NCBI GenBank assembly: GCA_014193315.1
Contig: BJHS01000010.1
Location: forward strand, 1 to 64,000
DNA: 64,000 nt
Reading direction: 5' to 3'
From: Verrucomicrobiota bacterium
GTDB lineage: Bacteria > Verrucomicrobiota > Verrucomicrobiia > Opitutales > UBA953
Numbering within the stretch: the stretch's first letter is position 1; the number at the start of each line of letters is the position of its first letter. The position numbers and the translations under genes are program-made. Shown here piece after piece: positions 5,977-15,703 of this stretch. The notes below the pieces were generated by a model. It saw only the letters and a program-made list of their open reading frames with translations. It did no database searches and had not been told where the DNA came from.

Positions 5977-8646
5977 TTAGAAGCGGGAGGACAGGCCGAG
6001 GTTGAAACGGCTCTCGCGGTAACCGTTGTCGCCCGATCGATGTTCGAACGAAGCTTCCGCATTGAAGTCGCCCTGCTTCCAGCGGAAACCCACCACGCCG
6101 AGCACGAGGTCGCGATCCGCGTTAGGCAGGGTCAGGGACACGCCCACGGAGCCACCATTAGTCAGCACGGAAACATTCGTCGTCTGGTCCTCTCCGCCGA
6201 AGTCATGCTCGTAACCGGCACGCACGAAGGGCGTCAGGGTCCCGGAGGTCTGCGCGAAGTCCTTCGCCAGCTCGACGGTGGCCGAGGCCGTGTTGGTGGA
6301 AAGGCGCTGGTTGGGATAAGTGACCCCGCCCACGCCGGCTTCGCTGTATCCGTCGAGCTTGGTCGTGGATCGCGATAGGCCGACGGTGGGCACAATCGCC
6401 CAACCGGCCAAATCGCCGGCGGTGGCACCCACGAGGATTTCGGCCGAAAGGCTGCGGCCCGTGGTCGCCCCCACGGGGGTGGAACCAAAGGCCCCGGCGG
6501 ACTGGATCGAGTCCAGATCCTGGGAACCATAGGTCAGCGTGAGGCTTCCGAAGAACGTCTCGCCCCGCGCGATGAGGTAGGAAGTGACGCTGCGCCCGGT
6601 GTAATCCAGCCTCGCACCGTCGGAGGCGGTGGAGTTGCCGTCCTGCATCCCCAGGCCCAAGCCGAAGACGATGCCCGGGGAGAGATTCCACTCCAGACCC
6701 AAGGCGCCGGCGGTCGAACGGGCGTCCATGGAAGTTGCCGAACCACCGGGGGCGTCGGAGATATCCCGGATGCTGCCATCGAACCACCAGCGGAGACCGC
6801 CGGTGACGGTAGCGGCGGCAGGGGCGCCCGAGAGGCAATAATTAAGACGCTGCTCCTCGGCGCGCCAATCGAAGTCCGCGACTTTGGCCGGGGCGGCCGC
6901 GCGCAGATTGCCGAGCAGGCGACCCTTCATCATCGTGTTGAAGCTGTTTCCCATCAGCTGGGTGGAGCGGAGATTCTGGGCGACCATGAACGGCGCGCGG
7001 CTGGTAGCAGACACGACCAGACCCGGGTCGACGTAACCCGGCAGAGTCACGCGATAGACGAGGATGCGGTTGGGGTTCTCGACGGTTTCCTTGCCCGCGG
7101 TCGGAGAGGGACCGATGTACGCGGACCCGAGCATCGTGCCACTCGCGGTAATGAAATCGTTGTCGTTGCCGACCAGCAGGAAGTAGTCGTTCGGGGCGGC
7201 GGCGTCGAGGCAGGGCACCACGGAAAGCGCCTCCCACTTCTCCGAGAGCGAGTTGGAGGATACGGCGGTGATTGTGCGACTGGCGGCGGCGGCGGTGGTG
7301 ACGCCACTGGCGCCGACCGTGTTCAGGTTCAGGCCGAAGCGACCGAGCTGCTGAACGTTCAGGAGGTTGACGAAGTCGGTCGTCGTGGCGGCGACGATGT
7401 TGGCGACGGGGGCCAAGGTCGTACCCGTGCCCGTGACCGCCGGGGTGTAGCCAGTCTCATAGACCGTGCCGGCCAAGTTGGTCGCGCCGACCGTGCTGAC
7501 GAGGGCGACGTTCTTGTAGACCATCGGGTTATCGGCGTAACCGACGGCCCCGGCGCTGGAGGCGTAGGCGGCGTTGCCGGACCCGTTGCCATTGCCATCG
7601 CGCGTGAGCACCATGAAACTGGTGCGGCTCAACGCCACGAGCTCGGATTGGGCGGCCGTCTTGTTGGCCGCGGCACCGAGACCCTTGCTGCTGATTTGCG
7701 GCAGTTCGACCAGGTAATGCTCGAGCGGCGTGCTGGGCGTCGCGTTCTTCGAGATATCGTAGATGAAGAGGCGGGTGTAGGCGCGGTTGAAGTCGTAATT
7801 GGAGGGGGTATCCTGACGGGTCGCGCTCTGGAGCATCGTGACGAGGAAGCGGCCATCGGGCGTGACGTCGACCGCCTCCATCCCCTGGTTATCGCGGCGA
7901 CCGCCGGTCTGCACCCCGGTGGCAATCGCGGCCGTCTCGGTCGTGAAACCGGTGTAGCCCGACGCCTGGGTGAACTGCGGGATCAAGGCCGCCACCGGGG
8001 TGATAACCCCCTTGATTTGACCGGATTTGGCGACGTGGTAGACCGTGGCGCCATACTCGTCGGAAATGTAGAAGCTACCATCAGCGCGGAGGGCGAGGCC
8101 CTCGGCATCGACGGTCAACTTGCCGTTGGCGACCGGGACGTTGGTGAGGGCGCCGAGGGCCGAGGCGGACGGATTGACCGCCGTCGTCGGGTTGCCGTTG
8201 AAGTCGGTGATCGTCGTGGTGCTCTTATACGTCAAGGTCAGCTGGGTCTGGCCAACGGAGGTCGACGTGTAATCGGGCGTGAAGGCGAGGTCGAACTTCT
8301 GGATACGCGCAGCGTAATCAATCAGGCCATTGACGTTGTAACCGCGGTCGGGCAGCGTGTAGAGCGTTCCGGAATAGGAGCCGTTGACGTTGCGGCGCCA
8401 AGTCGACGAATCGAGCTTGAAGGAGGAGAAGGAACCTAGGGTGTCTCCGCGGCTATCCAGCGCGCCGGCCGTGAAGACGCCGACGCCGACGAGACCTTGG
8501 TTGACATAAGTCAGGGAATTGAGCGTGACGCTGCTCGTGCTGCCGAAGGGCGTGGTGTCGAGCGTCGGCACCAGCTTGGTTGGCGGCGAAGCCTCCAAGG
8601 AGAGTACCAAAGCGGAAGCGAGGAATAGCCGGGAGAGATGACGCAT
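5977..8646 (-). CDS. Esterase-like phytase-domain protein with C-terminal autotransporter beta-barrel
   Basis: Signal peptide MRHLSRLFLASALVLSLEA; DAEGLALRADGSFYISDEYG, NQGMEAVDVTPDGRFL phytase-like motifs; C-terminal barrel strands ending RESRFNLGLSSRF with terminal Phe. Confidence 0.75.
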   Translation of the reverse strand: MRHLSRLFLASALVLSLEASPPTKLVPTLDTTPFGSTSSVTLNSLTYVNQGLVGVGVFTAGALDSRGDTLGSFSSFKLDSSTWRRNVNGSYSGTLYTLPDRGYNVNGLIDYAARIQKFDLAFTPDYTSTSVGQTQLTLTYKSTTTITDFNGNPTTAVNPSASALGALTNVPVANGKLTVDAEGLALRADGSFYISDEYGATVYHVAKSGQIKGVITPVAALIPQFTQASGYTGFTTETAAIATGVQTGGRRDNQGMEAVDVTPDGRFLVTMLQSATRQDTPSNYDFNRAYTRLFIYDISKNATPSTPLEHYLVELPQISSKGLGAAANKTAAQSELVALSRTSFMVLTRDGNGNGSGNAAYASSAGAVGYADNPMVYKNVALVSTVGATNLAGTVYETGYTPAVTGTGTTLAPVANIVAATTTDFVNLLNVQQLGRFGLNLNTVGASGVTTAAAASRTITAVSSNSLSEKWEALSVVPCLDAAAPNDYFLLVGNDNDFITASGTMLGSAYIGPSPTAGKETVENPNRILVYRVTLPGYVDPGLVVSATSRAPFMVAQNLRSTQLMGNSFNTMMKGRLLGNLRAAAPAKVADFDWRAEEQRLNYCLSGAPAAATVTGGLRWWFDGSIRDISDAPGGSATSMDARSTAGALGLEWNLSPGIVFGLGLGMQDGNSTASDGARLDYTGRSVTSYLIARGETFFGSLTLTYGSQDLDSIQSAGAFGSTPVGATTGRSLSAEILVGATAGDLAGWAIVPTVGLSRSTTKLDGYSEAGVGGVTYPNQRLSTNTASATVELAKDFAQTSGTLTPFVRAGYEHDFGGEDQTTNVSVLTNGGSVGVSLTLPNADRDLVLGVVGFRWKQGDFNAEASFEHRSGDNGYRESRFNLGLSSRF

Positions 8647-8805
8647 GACGAAAGGGGAACGCATCGGCGGACCGAGCCCCCGCAAGTACGGCATTGTGAT
8701 AGTTAGGCGGCTAATTTGGCGGTACGAAGGCGAACCCGCTAGCCCCGTCACACGGCCGCCATCGGCGACACGTGACCGAGACACAATGAGGGGGCGATGC
8801 CCGAG

Positions 8806-9075
8806 GAGGAGGACAGAGCACAGAGTGCTGAATCGAGGGGGAGTCGAGGGAGAGACAGGTGCTAGGGAATAGGAAGTAGGTCGTAGGATCGAGTCCACTG
8901 CATCTCCCCACTTCCCATTTCCTAATTCCTAGATCTGCCCCTACCCGCGCGTGAAGCGCGCGATATGAGGCTACAGGTACGCTCGATGCAGCACTCAGCA
9001 CTCCGTACTCCGTCGTAAAGAGACAACAGGTGCGCCTCTGGCCAACTGGCCAACCGTTCAACGGGTCAACTCCCC
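8806..9075. repeat. Mosaic intergenic repeat element, copy C
   Basis: About 200 bp nearly identical to copy E (agagacaggtgctaggg ... gctacaggtacgctcgatgcagcactcagcactccgt ... ctggccaactggccaaccgttcaacgg.tcaactc). Confidence 0.85.
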
Positions 9076-9344
9076 GGGCGACCCCCCGGGGCCGCTCGGG
9101 TTCTTCTTCTAGAAACCTGTTGACCGAAAGGGCGGGCCGGGGATGATGAGCGTCGATGTTGATACGTTGTCCAGCCTACCACCAAGGGTTCAGCTTAAGC
9201 TGATCTCCCGGAGCTGACGCGCCTCTCGACCTAGGTCCGCAAGGACCCGATCACTCCCCTCCCCTCGCGGGGAAGCCTTGGCGCCTTCGGAGCCGTCGCG
9301 TGCGCGGCGCCGTCGAACCTTCCGCCCGCGCCCACCACACCCAC

Positions 9345-9518
9345 ATGAATACTTCCAACGAGGCCATCCTCGCCCTTCTCTTTGAAATCCAAGCCGACCT
9401 GGCCGAGCTCAAACAGGAAGTCGCGACGCTCACGGCCACCCACCAAGCCCTCCTCAATAAGGTCGAGGTGATCGACAACAAGGTCACCTACCTCGCCGAG
9501 GAGATGGGGATGATCTGA
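9345..9518 (+). CDS. Small coiled-coil hypothetical protein (57 aa)
   Basis: MNTSNEAILALLFEIQADLAELKQEVATLTATHQALLNKVEVIDNKVTYLAEEMGMI; heptad-like pattern. Confidence 0.55.
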   Translation: MNTSNEAILALLFEIQADLAELKQEVATLTATHQALLNKVEVIDNKVTYLAEEMGMI

Positions 9519-9521
9519 AAA

Positions 9522-10068
9522 GTTAGTTGATCGGTTGATTAGTTGGCCAGAGGGAGAGGGGCAAGGAAACCGGAGTTGACCCATTGACCCGTTGACCGGT
9601 TGGCCGGAGGGGAAGTGATTAGGGAGTAGGTGGTAGGGAATAGGTGCTGGGAAGTGGGGGGCTAACACCTACAGCCTAAATCCTAAGACCTATGCATGGG
9701 GTCAGGCACATCATCGCGGCGCGAGATGAAGCCAGGGGAGAGTGCGGCGAGCTGGCCGGCTGGCCAGTGGGCCAGTGGACAAGGGAGAGCCAGGTGTTAG
9801 GGAGTGGGGAGTAGGGTCGGGTCCACTGCATCTCCCTATTTCCCATTTCCTAATCCCTACTTCCTGGATCCGTCCCTACCGGCGCGCGGTACGCGCGCGA
9901 TTTTAGAGGCTACCGGTACGCTCGATTCAGCACTCGATGCAGCACTCTGTACTCCGTCGAAAAGAGACAACAGGTACGCCCCTTGCCCACGTGTCAACTG
10001 GCCAGCATGCCAGCTATGCCTCTTTCCACCCTTGCCCACGTGTCACCTGGCCAGCGTGTCCCCTAGCC
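9522..10068. repeat. Mosaic intergenic repeat element, copy D
   Basis: Shares the long central block with copy A and the cttgcccacgtgtcaactggccagc.tgccagct end; the end motif is duplicated within D. Confidence 0.85.
9698..9733 (+). repeat. REP-like hairpin ggggtcaggcacatcatcgcggcgcgagatgaagcc
   Basis: Near-identical to copies at 4365 and 5862. Confidence 0.65.
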
Positions 10069-11418
10069 TCAGGCCAACTTCTTCAACTCGCCGGTGCTGT
10101 CGCCGAACTGGACGTCGCGGATGTCCATGCGGTTGAGCAGGGAGACCCAGAGGTTGTTGATCGGGGTCTCCTTACCGTACTGGATGCTGCGGCCTTGGCG
10201 GATCGTGCCGCAACCGCGGCCGGCGAGCAGGATGGGCAAGTCGTCGTGGTTGTGCCGGTCGCCGTCGCCGTTGCCGGAGCCGTAGACGATCATCGAGTGG
10301 TCGAGCAAGGTGCCGTCGCCTTCCTTCACCGACTTCAGCCGGGTGAGCAGGTAGGCCAACTGCGTGGCGTGGAATTTATTGATGTCCTGGATCTTCGCCA
10401 GCTTCACCGGGTCGTGGCCGTGGTGCGAGATGCTGTGGTGACCGTCGCGCACGTTGATGAACGGGTAGGAGCGGTTGCTCCCCTCGTTGGCGAAGACGAA
10501 CGTGCACACGCGGGTCGTGTCGGTCTGGAAGGCCACCACCATGAGGTCGGCCAGCAGACGGAGGTGCTCCTCGTAGCTCTGCGGGATGCCCGTCGGGGCC
10601 TTGAAGCCCGCGGGGGGCTTGGGCTGGGCGGTCGTGCCCGCCTTGGTGATGCGCCCTTCGAGCTCGCGCACCGCCGTGAAATACTCGTCGAGCTTGCGCT
10701 TGTCCTCGGTCCCGAGGCGCACGTTGAGCTCGCGGAAGTCGTCGCGCACCGCATCCAGCACGCTCTTGCGGGCGGCGTCGCGGCGGGCGCGCTCGACGTC
10801 GGTGCCCGAGCCGAAGAGGCGCTCGAAGATCAGCTTGGGGCTGATCTCCTTGGGCATCGGCTGGTTGGCGGAGCGCCAGGAAAGGTTGGACTCGTAGATG
10901 CAGCTGTAACCCGAGTCGCAGCCGCCGGCCATCTTGCTGGCGTCGGCGCCGATCTCGAGGGAAGCCAGGCGCGTGCGGTCGCCGAGGCGCGCGGCCGCGA
11001 TCTGGTCGGCGGAGATGCCGACCTTGATGTTGGCGCCGTCGGTCTTGCGCGGCTGGGCCCCGGTGAGGAAGGCCGACATCGCGCGGGCGTGGTCGCCGCC
11101 GCCGTCGCCATGGGCGCGGGCCTTGTCGGCCGTGAGCCCGTTCAGCAGGGAGAAATCATTCCGCAGCTCGCCCAGCGGCTCGAGGATCGCGGGCAACTTG
11201 GACGGCAGCACGCCCTCCGTCGGCACCCGCCAGCCGGCCATGTTCACGCCATTGGGCACGTAGAGGTAGGCCATCCGGTTCGGCGCGGCTTGGCTGACCG
11301 GCGTGTTGCCCGCGGCCCAGCTCGTCTGGACGCCCATCTGTTCGAGCCAAGGCAAAGCCAAGGAGACACCCAGTCCCTTGAGGACGGTGCGGCGCGTGAG
11401 CTGGTGGTCGGTACGCAT
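10069..11418 (-). CDS. DUF1552 domain-containing protein
   Basis: Tat-like N-terminus RRTVLKGLGVSLALPWLEQMG; LLNGLTADKARAHGDGGGDHARAMSAFLTGAQP; typical neighbour of the DUF1592 protein. Confidence 0.88.
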   Translation of the reverse strand: MRTDHQLTRRTVLKGLGVSLALPWLEQMGVQTSWAAGNTPVSQAAPNRMAYLYVPNGVNMAGWRVPTEGVLPSKLPAILEPLGELRNDFSLLNGLTADKARAHGDGGGDHARAMSAFLTGAQPRKTDGANIKVGISADQIAAARLGDRTRLASLEIGADASKMAGGCDSGYSCIYESNLSWRSANQPMPKEISPKLIFERLFGSGTDVERARRDAARKSVLDAVRDDFRELNVRLGTEDKRKLDEYFTAVRELEGRITKAGTTAQPKPPAGFKAPTGIPQSYEEHLRLLADLMVVAFQTDTTRVCTFVFANEGSNRSYPFINVRDGHHSISHHGHDPVKLAKIQDINKFHATQLAYLLTRLKSVKEGDGTLLDHSMIVYGSGNGDGDRHNHDDLPILLAGRGCGTIRQGRSIQYGKETPINNLWVSLLNRMDIRDVQFGDSTGELKKLA

Positions 11419-11427
11419 GGCGGGGGG

Positions 11428-13755
11428 CTACTTCTTCTTAGAGGTATTTGACACGGGTTCAACCTGCGATGTTCCGCGGCGCAGGCGGAAGGGATCGCTC
11501 TGGACCACGGCCAAAATCATGGTGGAAAAGCGGTCTTGGCCGGCGCTGGTGGCCTCGGCCACCTTATCCACGGCGGGTTCGTCGTAGTACTCGAGCCCCC
11601 GGCCCAGCCCGTAGGTCATCAACTTGCCCGAGAGGTTACGGACGAACTTGTCGCGGTCCGACTTCAAGAGGGTCTTGAACTGGGCCGTCGTCGCGAAGCT
11701 CCGCCCGTCGGGCAGGCGGCCCGCCGGGTCGATGGGCACCCCTTCGTCCTGCGTGCGCACCTTGCCGATGGCGTCGAACTTCTCGAAGGCGAAACCGATC
11801 GCGTCCATGCGCGTGTGGCAGGACGAGCAAACCGGGTTGGCGCGGTGCTGCACCATGCGTTGACGGAGCGAACCCGTGAGTTGGTGCTGCCCCTCCAAGG
11901 TCGGGACCTCCGCGGGGGCGGGGGGCGGCGGCGCGCCGAGGATCTGCTCGAGAATCCACTTACCGCGCTTCACGGGGGACGTACGGGTCGGGTTGGACGT
12001 CGCCGTCAAGATGCTCGCCTGGGTGAGGATGCCACCGCGGTCGCCCTTCGGCAACGTGACGCGGACGAATTCGCCGGGACCGCGCGACGGCGTGTCATAG
12101 ATCCCATAAAGCTTGGCCAGGGGGCGGTCGAGGTAGGTGAAGTCCGCGTCGAGCAGGTCGAGCACGCTGCGGTCCTCGCGCACGATCTCGGCGAAGAACA
12201 ACTCGGTCTCCTTCATCATGGACGCGCGCAGCTGCTCGTCGAACTCCGGGAATTGCGTCTGGTCGGGCGAGACGAGGGCCAGGCGGCGGATCTGCAGCCA
12301 CTGCAGCCCGAAGCCCGTGACCAGGTACTGCGAACGCGGGTCCTTGAGCATGCGGCGCGTCTGCGCCGCGAGGTTGGCGGCGAGCTTGCCCTGGTTGGCC
12401 AGGCCGAACAGCTCCTCGTCGGGCATCGAGCCCCACAGGAAATACGACAGGCGGGAGGCCAGGACGAAATCGCCGACCGGGTGCGCGTCGGCCGCGAGCG
12501 GCTGCGGGTCGGGCTCCGTGCGGTAGATGAACTTCGGCGACGCCAGCACGGCCGTCACCATGGCCTGCGCCCCGTGTTCCCAGCTCCCCCCGGCGGCCTC
12601 GGCCGTCGCGAAGGTCTTGACGTAGCGCTGGAACTCGGTCGGCGTGACGGGGCGGCGGAAAGCGCGGCTCGCGAACCAAGTCACCATCGCGCGCGCCCGG
12701 GCGTCGCCGGTCTTGCCCTCGGCGAAGCCAGCCAAGCGACGCTGCAGCTCGGTGCGCGTGTCGGTGGGTCCGAGCAGTTGATAGCGGTAGGTCCCCAGTT
12801 TGCGCGAGCCGTTGCCGACGTCGGTCGGGGCGTTGAGCCAAGTCACCGCCAAGGCATGCTTGCCGGCGGACAGCCGCACCTTGGCGTCGACCTTCTCAGC
12901 GCCGCGGCTGGTGGTCTTAAGCTTGAGCGTCTGCGTGCCGACGACCTTGCCATCGACGACGAGGTTCACGTTGGCGGGCGGGTCGCCCTGGTTACCGATG
13001 GAAACCAGGTGGGCACGGAAGAGGTATTCGCCGTCGCGCGGGGCCTCGAACTCGGCCGTCAAGGTCGGCGCGTTGAAGACCCGCATCTGATCCTCGCTGC
13101 GGCCGCGCGGGAGCATCTTATAACCATCGACGTTGAGCACATCGAGGTTCTGGGCCGCGGTCGGCACGGCCTTGTCGGCGATGAGCTCGGCCGCGGCCAT
13201 GAAACGCTCGAGGTGGACCGGCGAGAACGAGAGCACGTCGCCGATATTGTCGAAACCATAGCCCGTGTCGTCGCTCGGGAAGTCCGTCGAGAAATTGCCC
13301 TCGAGGTAGCAAAGGTCGCGGATGGTATTGTTGTACTCGGCCCGGTTGAGCCGCCGGATCGTCACGGTACCCGGGTCGACCTTGGCCTTGGCGACGGCCT
13401 TGCCGAGCAGCCCGCGGATGCCGACGTTGAGGGCCGTGACCTCGGACGGGATGGGCCGCTCCTTGCGGGCGGCGGGCGGCATCTCGCCGGCGACCACTTG
13501 GTTGACGACCTCGCGCCAGAGGCGCTGGTCCTGGTAGAAGCGGGTGTCGTCCTTGAAGGCCTCGAGGTTCAAGTGCCCCTTGGCCTTGTCCGCGTTGTGG
13601 CAATCGTAGCAGTATTTCTCCAGGATCGGCTGGACGTCCTTGCGGAAATCCTGCGCCCCGGCGGAGGGGCCAAACCCGACCAGGACGGCGAGTCCGACGA
13701 AGCCGGACCGCAGTCTCCAGAGGCCAGTGGTCAGGCGTGTCCGCATGGGATTCAT
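11428..13755 (-). CDS. DUF1592/DUF1588/DUF1585/DUF1587 domain protein with cytochrome-c-like CxxCH
   Basis: DVQPILEKYCYDCHNADKAKGHLNLEAF; TIRRLNRAEYNNTIRDL; PVCSSCHTRMDAIGFAFEKFDAIG. Confidence 0.88.
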   Translation of the reverse strand: MNPMRTRLTTGLWRLRSGFVGLAVLVGFGPSAGAQDFRKDVQPILEKYCYDCHNADKAKGHLNLEAFKDDTRFYQDQRLWREVVNQVVAGEMPPAARKERPIPSEVTALNVGIRGLLGKAVAKAKVDPGTVTIRRLNRAEYNNTIRDLCYLEGNFSTDFPSDDTGYGFDNIGDVLSFSPVHLERFMAAAELIADKAVPTAAQNLDVLNVDGYKMLPRGRSEDQMRVFNAPTLTAEFEAPRDGEYLFRAHLVSIGNQGDPPANVNLVVDGKVVGTQTLKLKTTSRGAEKVDAKVRLSAGKHALAVTWLNAPTDVGNGSRKLGTYRYQLLGPTDTRTELQRRLAGFAEGKTGDARARAMVTWFASRAFRRPVTPTEFQRYVKTFATAEAAGGSWEHGAQAMVTAVLASPKFIYRTEPDPQPLAADAHPVGDFVLASRLSYFLWGSMPDEELFGLANQGKLAANLAAQTRRMLKDPRSQYLVTGFGLQWLQIRRLALVSPDQTQFPEFDEQLRASMMKETELFFAEIVREDRSVLDLLDADFTYLDRPLAKLYGIYDTPSRGPGEFVRVTLPKGDRGGILTQASILTATSNPTRTSPVKRGKWILEQILGAPPPPAPAEVPTLEGQHQLTGSLRQRMVQHRANPVCSSCHTRMDAIGFAFEKFDAIGKVRTQDEGVPIDPAGRLPDGRSFATTAQFKTLLKSDRDKFVRNLSGKLMTYGLGRGLEYYDEPAVDKVAEATSAGQDRFSTMILAVVQSDPFRLRRGTSQVEPVSNTSKKK

Positions 13756-14048
13756 CAAGACAGGTTTGGCTCCGTAAAGTTGCAACTCCCCGGTGTGAAT
13801 TTGTGGGCGAACCAACTGAACAGGGTCTAAATTACATAAAACATTGTTGTTAAATGATTTAAGTGTTGTTTTTCTTCCAAAAAACCCCTGAGTTCGAAGA
13901 TTCATTCACAGCTATTCACACCCCGCCTGGGGGCAAGGCGCCTTTTCGGACGCCGGCAAACCCCCTAACAGCCAAGAATGGACAAGAAGTTAGGAAACCA
14001 AAGACTGCCCATGGTGTTCTAACTGCACACCCCCCTTCTCCCCCCCCC

Positions 14049-14702
14049 ATGAAAGCCTCCCTTCAGATTTTCACCGCGCTCGTGCTTCTGGGGGGTACCG
14101 TCGGCACCCGCGCGCTGGACTTGGACGGCCTCGTCAAAAACTCTCCTTTCGGCCAGGCCCCGGAAAAGTTGGCCATCGGCGAAGCCAAGCCGGGCACCTT
14201 GGAGTTCCGCGGCATGTACGTCGACAATGGGGTCGCCTATTATAGCGTCTATAACTCGATCACCAAGCAGTCCGCGTGGATCGCCGAAGGCGAAGTGCCG
14301 GCGAACCTGCCGGTGACCATCGTGGGCTTCGACGCCGCCACGGAGTCGCTCATCGTCGAGAACGCCGGTCAGGCCGTGAAGCTACCGTTGCGCGTCCCCG
14401 TGATTTCCGCGACGCCCGCCACCCCCGTGGCCCCTCCGGTGCCGGTCGTCGCCGCTCCCATCGCTGGCGCCGTGGCCCCGCAATTCGGCGGGGGTGGCTT
14501 CGGCAATGGCCAACAACCTTCCCCGGAGCAAATCCAAGCCTTCCGCGACGAGATGCGGAAGCGCTGGGGCGAACGCGGCCAAGGCGGTCCCGGGGGCGGT
14601 GCTGGTGGGGGCGAAGGCGCCCAGCCCACCGAACTCATGTCCCGCACCAAAGGCGAGGGCAGCGCGACCAAGGGCGAACGCCCCTCCAAGGGCTCGCGCT
14701 AA
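14049..14702 (+). CDS. Hypothetical secreted protein at head of type II secretion operon (GspC-like position)
   Basis: Signal-like N-terminus MKASLQIFTALVLLGGTVGTRALD; LVKNSPFGQAPE; directly upstream of gspG. Confidence 0.5.
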   Translation: MKASLQIFTALVLLGGTVGTRALDLDGLVKNSPFGQAPEKLAIGEAKPGTLEFRGMYVDNGVAYYSVYNSITKQSAWIAEGEVPANLPVTIVGFDAATESLIVENAGQAVKLPLRVPVISATPATPVAPPVPVVAAPIAGAVAPQFGGGGFGNGQQPSPEQIQAFRDEMRKRWGERGQGGPGGGAGGGEGAQPTELMSRTKGEGSATKGERPSKGSR

Positions 14703-14726
14703 GCGGCTCCCGACTTTCCCCGTCCC

Positions 14727-15173
14727 ATGACCACGTCCCCGTCCCAACGCCGTCGCGACCGTCGCAGCGGCTTCACCCTGCTCGAGGTGCTCATCACCAT
14801 CGCCATCATGGCGCTGCTGGTCGGGGTCGTTGTGCAGAACCTCGACAAGCTCTTCGGCCAAGGCCAGGAAGGCGCGACCAAGCTCTTCGTGAAGTCCTCG
14901 CTCGAGGCCCCGCTCATGAGCTACCGCACGCACCTGGGCGACTACCCATCCACCGAGGAAGGCCTCAAGGCCTTGCTCGTCGCCCCGGAAGGCAAAGCCG
15001 ACAGCTGGCGCGGGCCCTACGTGAAGGTCTCCGGTGGCGCCCTCCCCAAGGACCCGTGGAGCGAGGAGTACCAATACGTCTACCCCGGCAAGCATAACGA
15101 AGGCGGCTACGATCTCTTTTCCAAGGGCAAGGACAAGATGCCGGACACGGCGGACGACATCGGAAACTGGTGA
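14727..15173 (+). CDS. gspG: Type II secretion major pseudopilin GspG
   Basis: RSGFTLLEVLITIAIMALLVGVVVQNL; LGDYPSTEEGLKAL; WRGPYVK; DPWSEEYQYVYPGKHNEGGYDLFSKGKD. Confidence 0.93.
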   Translation: MTTSPSQRRRDRRSGFTLLEVLITIAIMALLVGVVVQNLDKLFGQGQEGATKLFVKSSLEAPLMSYRTHLGDYPSTEEGLKALLVAPEGKADSWRGPYVKVSGGALPKDPWSEEYQYVYPGKHNEGGYDLFSKGKDKMPDTADDIGNW

Positions 15174-15703
15174 GCGCGGCCCTCCAGCAGCGCCCTCAGC
15201 GCGCCGGTCGCGGCGGCTTCACCTTGCTGGAGATGCTGCTGGTGATCGGCCTCTTGAGCATGCTCGCGGGCGTGCTCGTGGCTGGCTCCGCCTCGCTGCT
15301 CAAGGGCACAGCCCGCTCGGACCCCGAGGACGCCCTGCTCGCGCTCATGCAAACTTGGCGCCGCCAAGCCGTCGAACGCGGCGCGACCCTCGAGGTCGAG
15401 CCGTTCAAGTCGCTCGACGACCCAGACCGCCAAGGCTACCGCTGGGACAAGGACGGCGACGAGGAGCACGAAGAACTGCTACCCGCCCTGGAAGGGGTGA
15501 AAGTCCAATTGCTCGGCCCCGAGGTCGACGGCGCCATCCTCCTCGGCGGGCAAGCCGTCGAGCAGCCGCTGAACCGCCTGCGCTTCTTCCCGGACGGGAC
15601 ATGCGAGCGCATGCGCCTCGAGGTGCTGCGCAACGAAGCCCGCCGCCTCACCCCGATCGACCCCCTGACGTGCGCCGTGTTGCCGTCCATCGACGCCAAA
15701 TGA
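15170..15703 (+). CDS. Type II secretion minor pseudopilin, GspH-like
   Basis: GRGGFTLLEMLLVIGLLSMLAGVLVAG prepilin signal; operon position. Confidence 0.75.
   Translation: MSAALQQRPQRAGRGGFTLLEMLLVIGLLSMLAGVLVAGSASLLKGTARSDPEDALLALMQTWRRQAVERGATLEVEPFKSLDDPDRQGYRWDKDGDEEHEELLPALEGVKVQLLGPEVDGAILLGGQAVEQPLNRLRFFPDGTCERMRLEVLRNEARRLTPIDPLTCAVLPSIDAK

Noticed and set aside
8647-8898. N-terminal extension of the autotransporter ORF
   Set aside because: Overlaps repeat copy C; a good signal peptide starts at MRHLSRLF (8646).
9937-11451. 504-aa plus-strand ORF opposite the DUF1552 gene
   Set aside because: Antisense artefact; it begins inside repeat element D.
11536-13830. 764-aa plus-strand ORF opposite the DUF1592 gene
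   Set aside because: Antisense shadow ORF in GC-rich DNA; the opposite strand has clear conserved domains and this translation is composition-biased.
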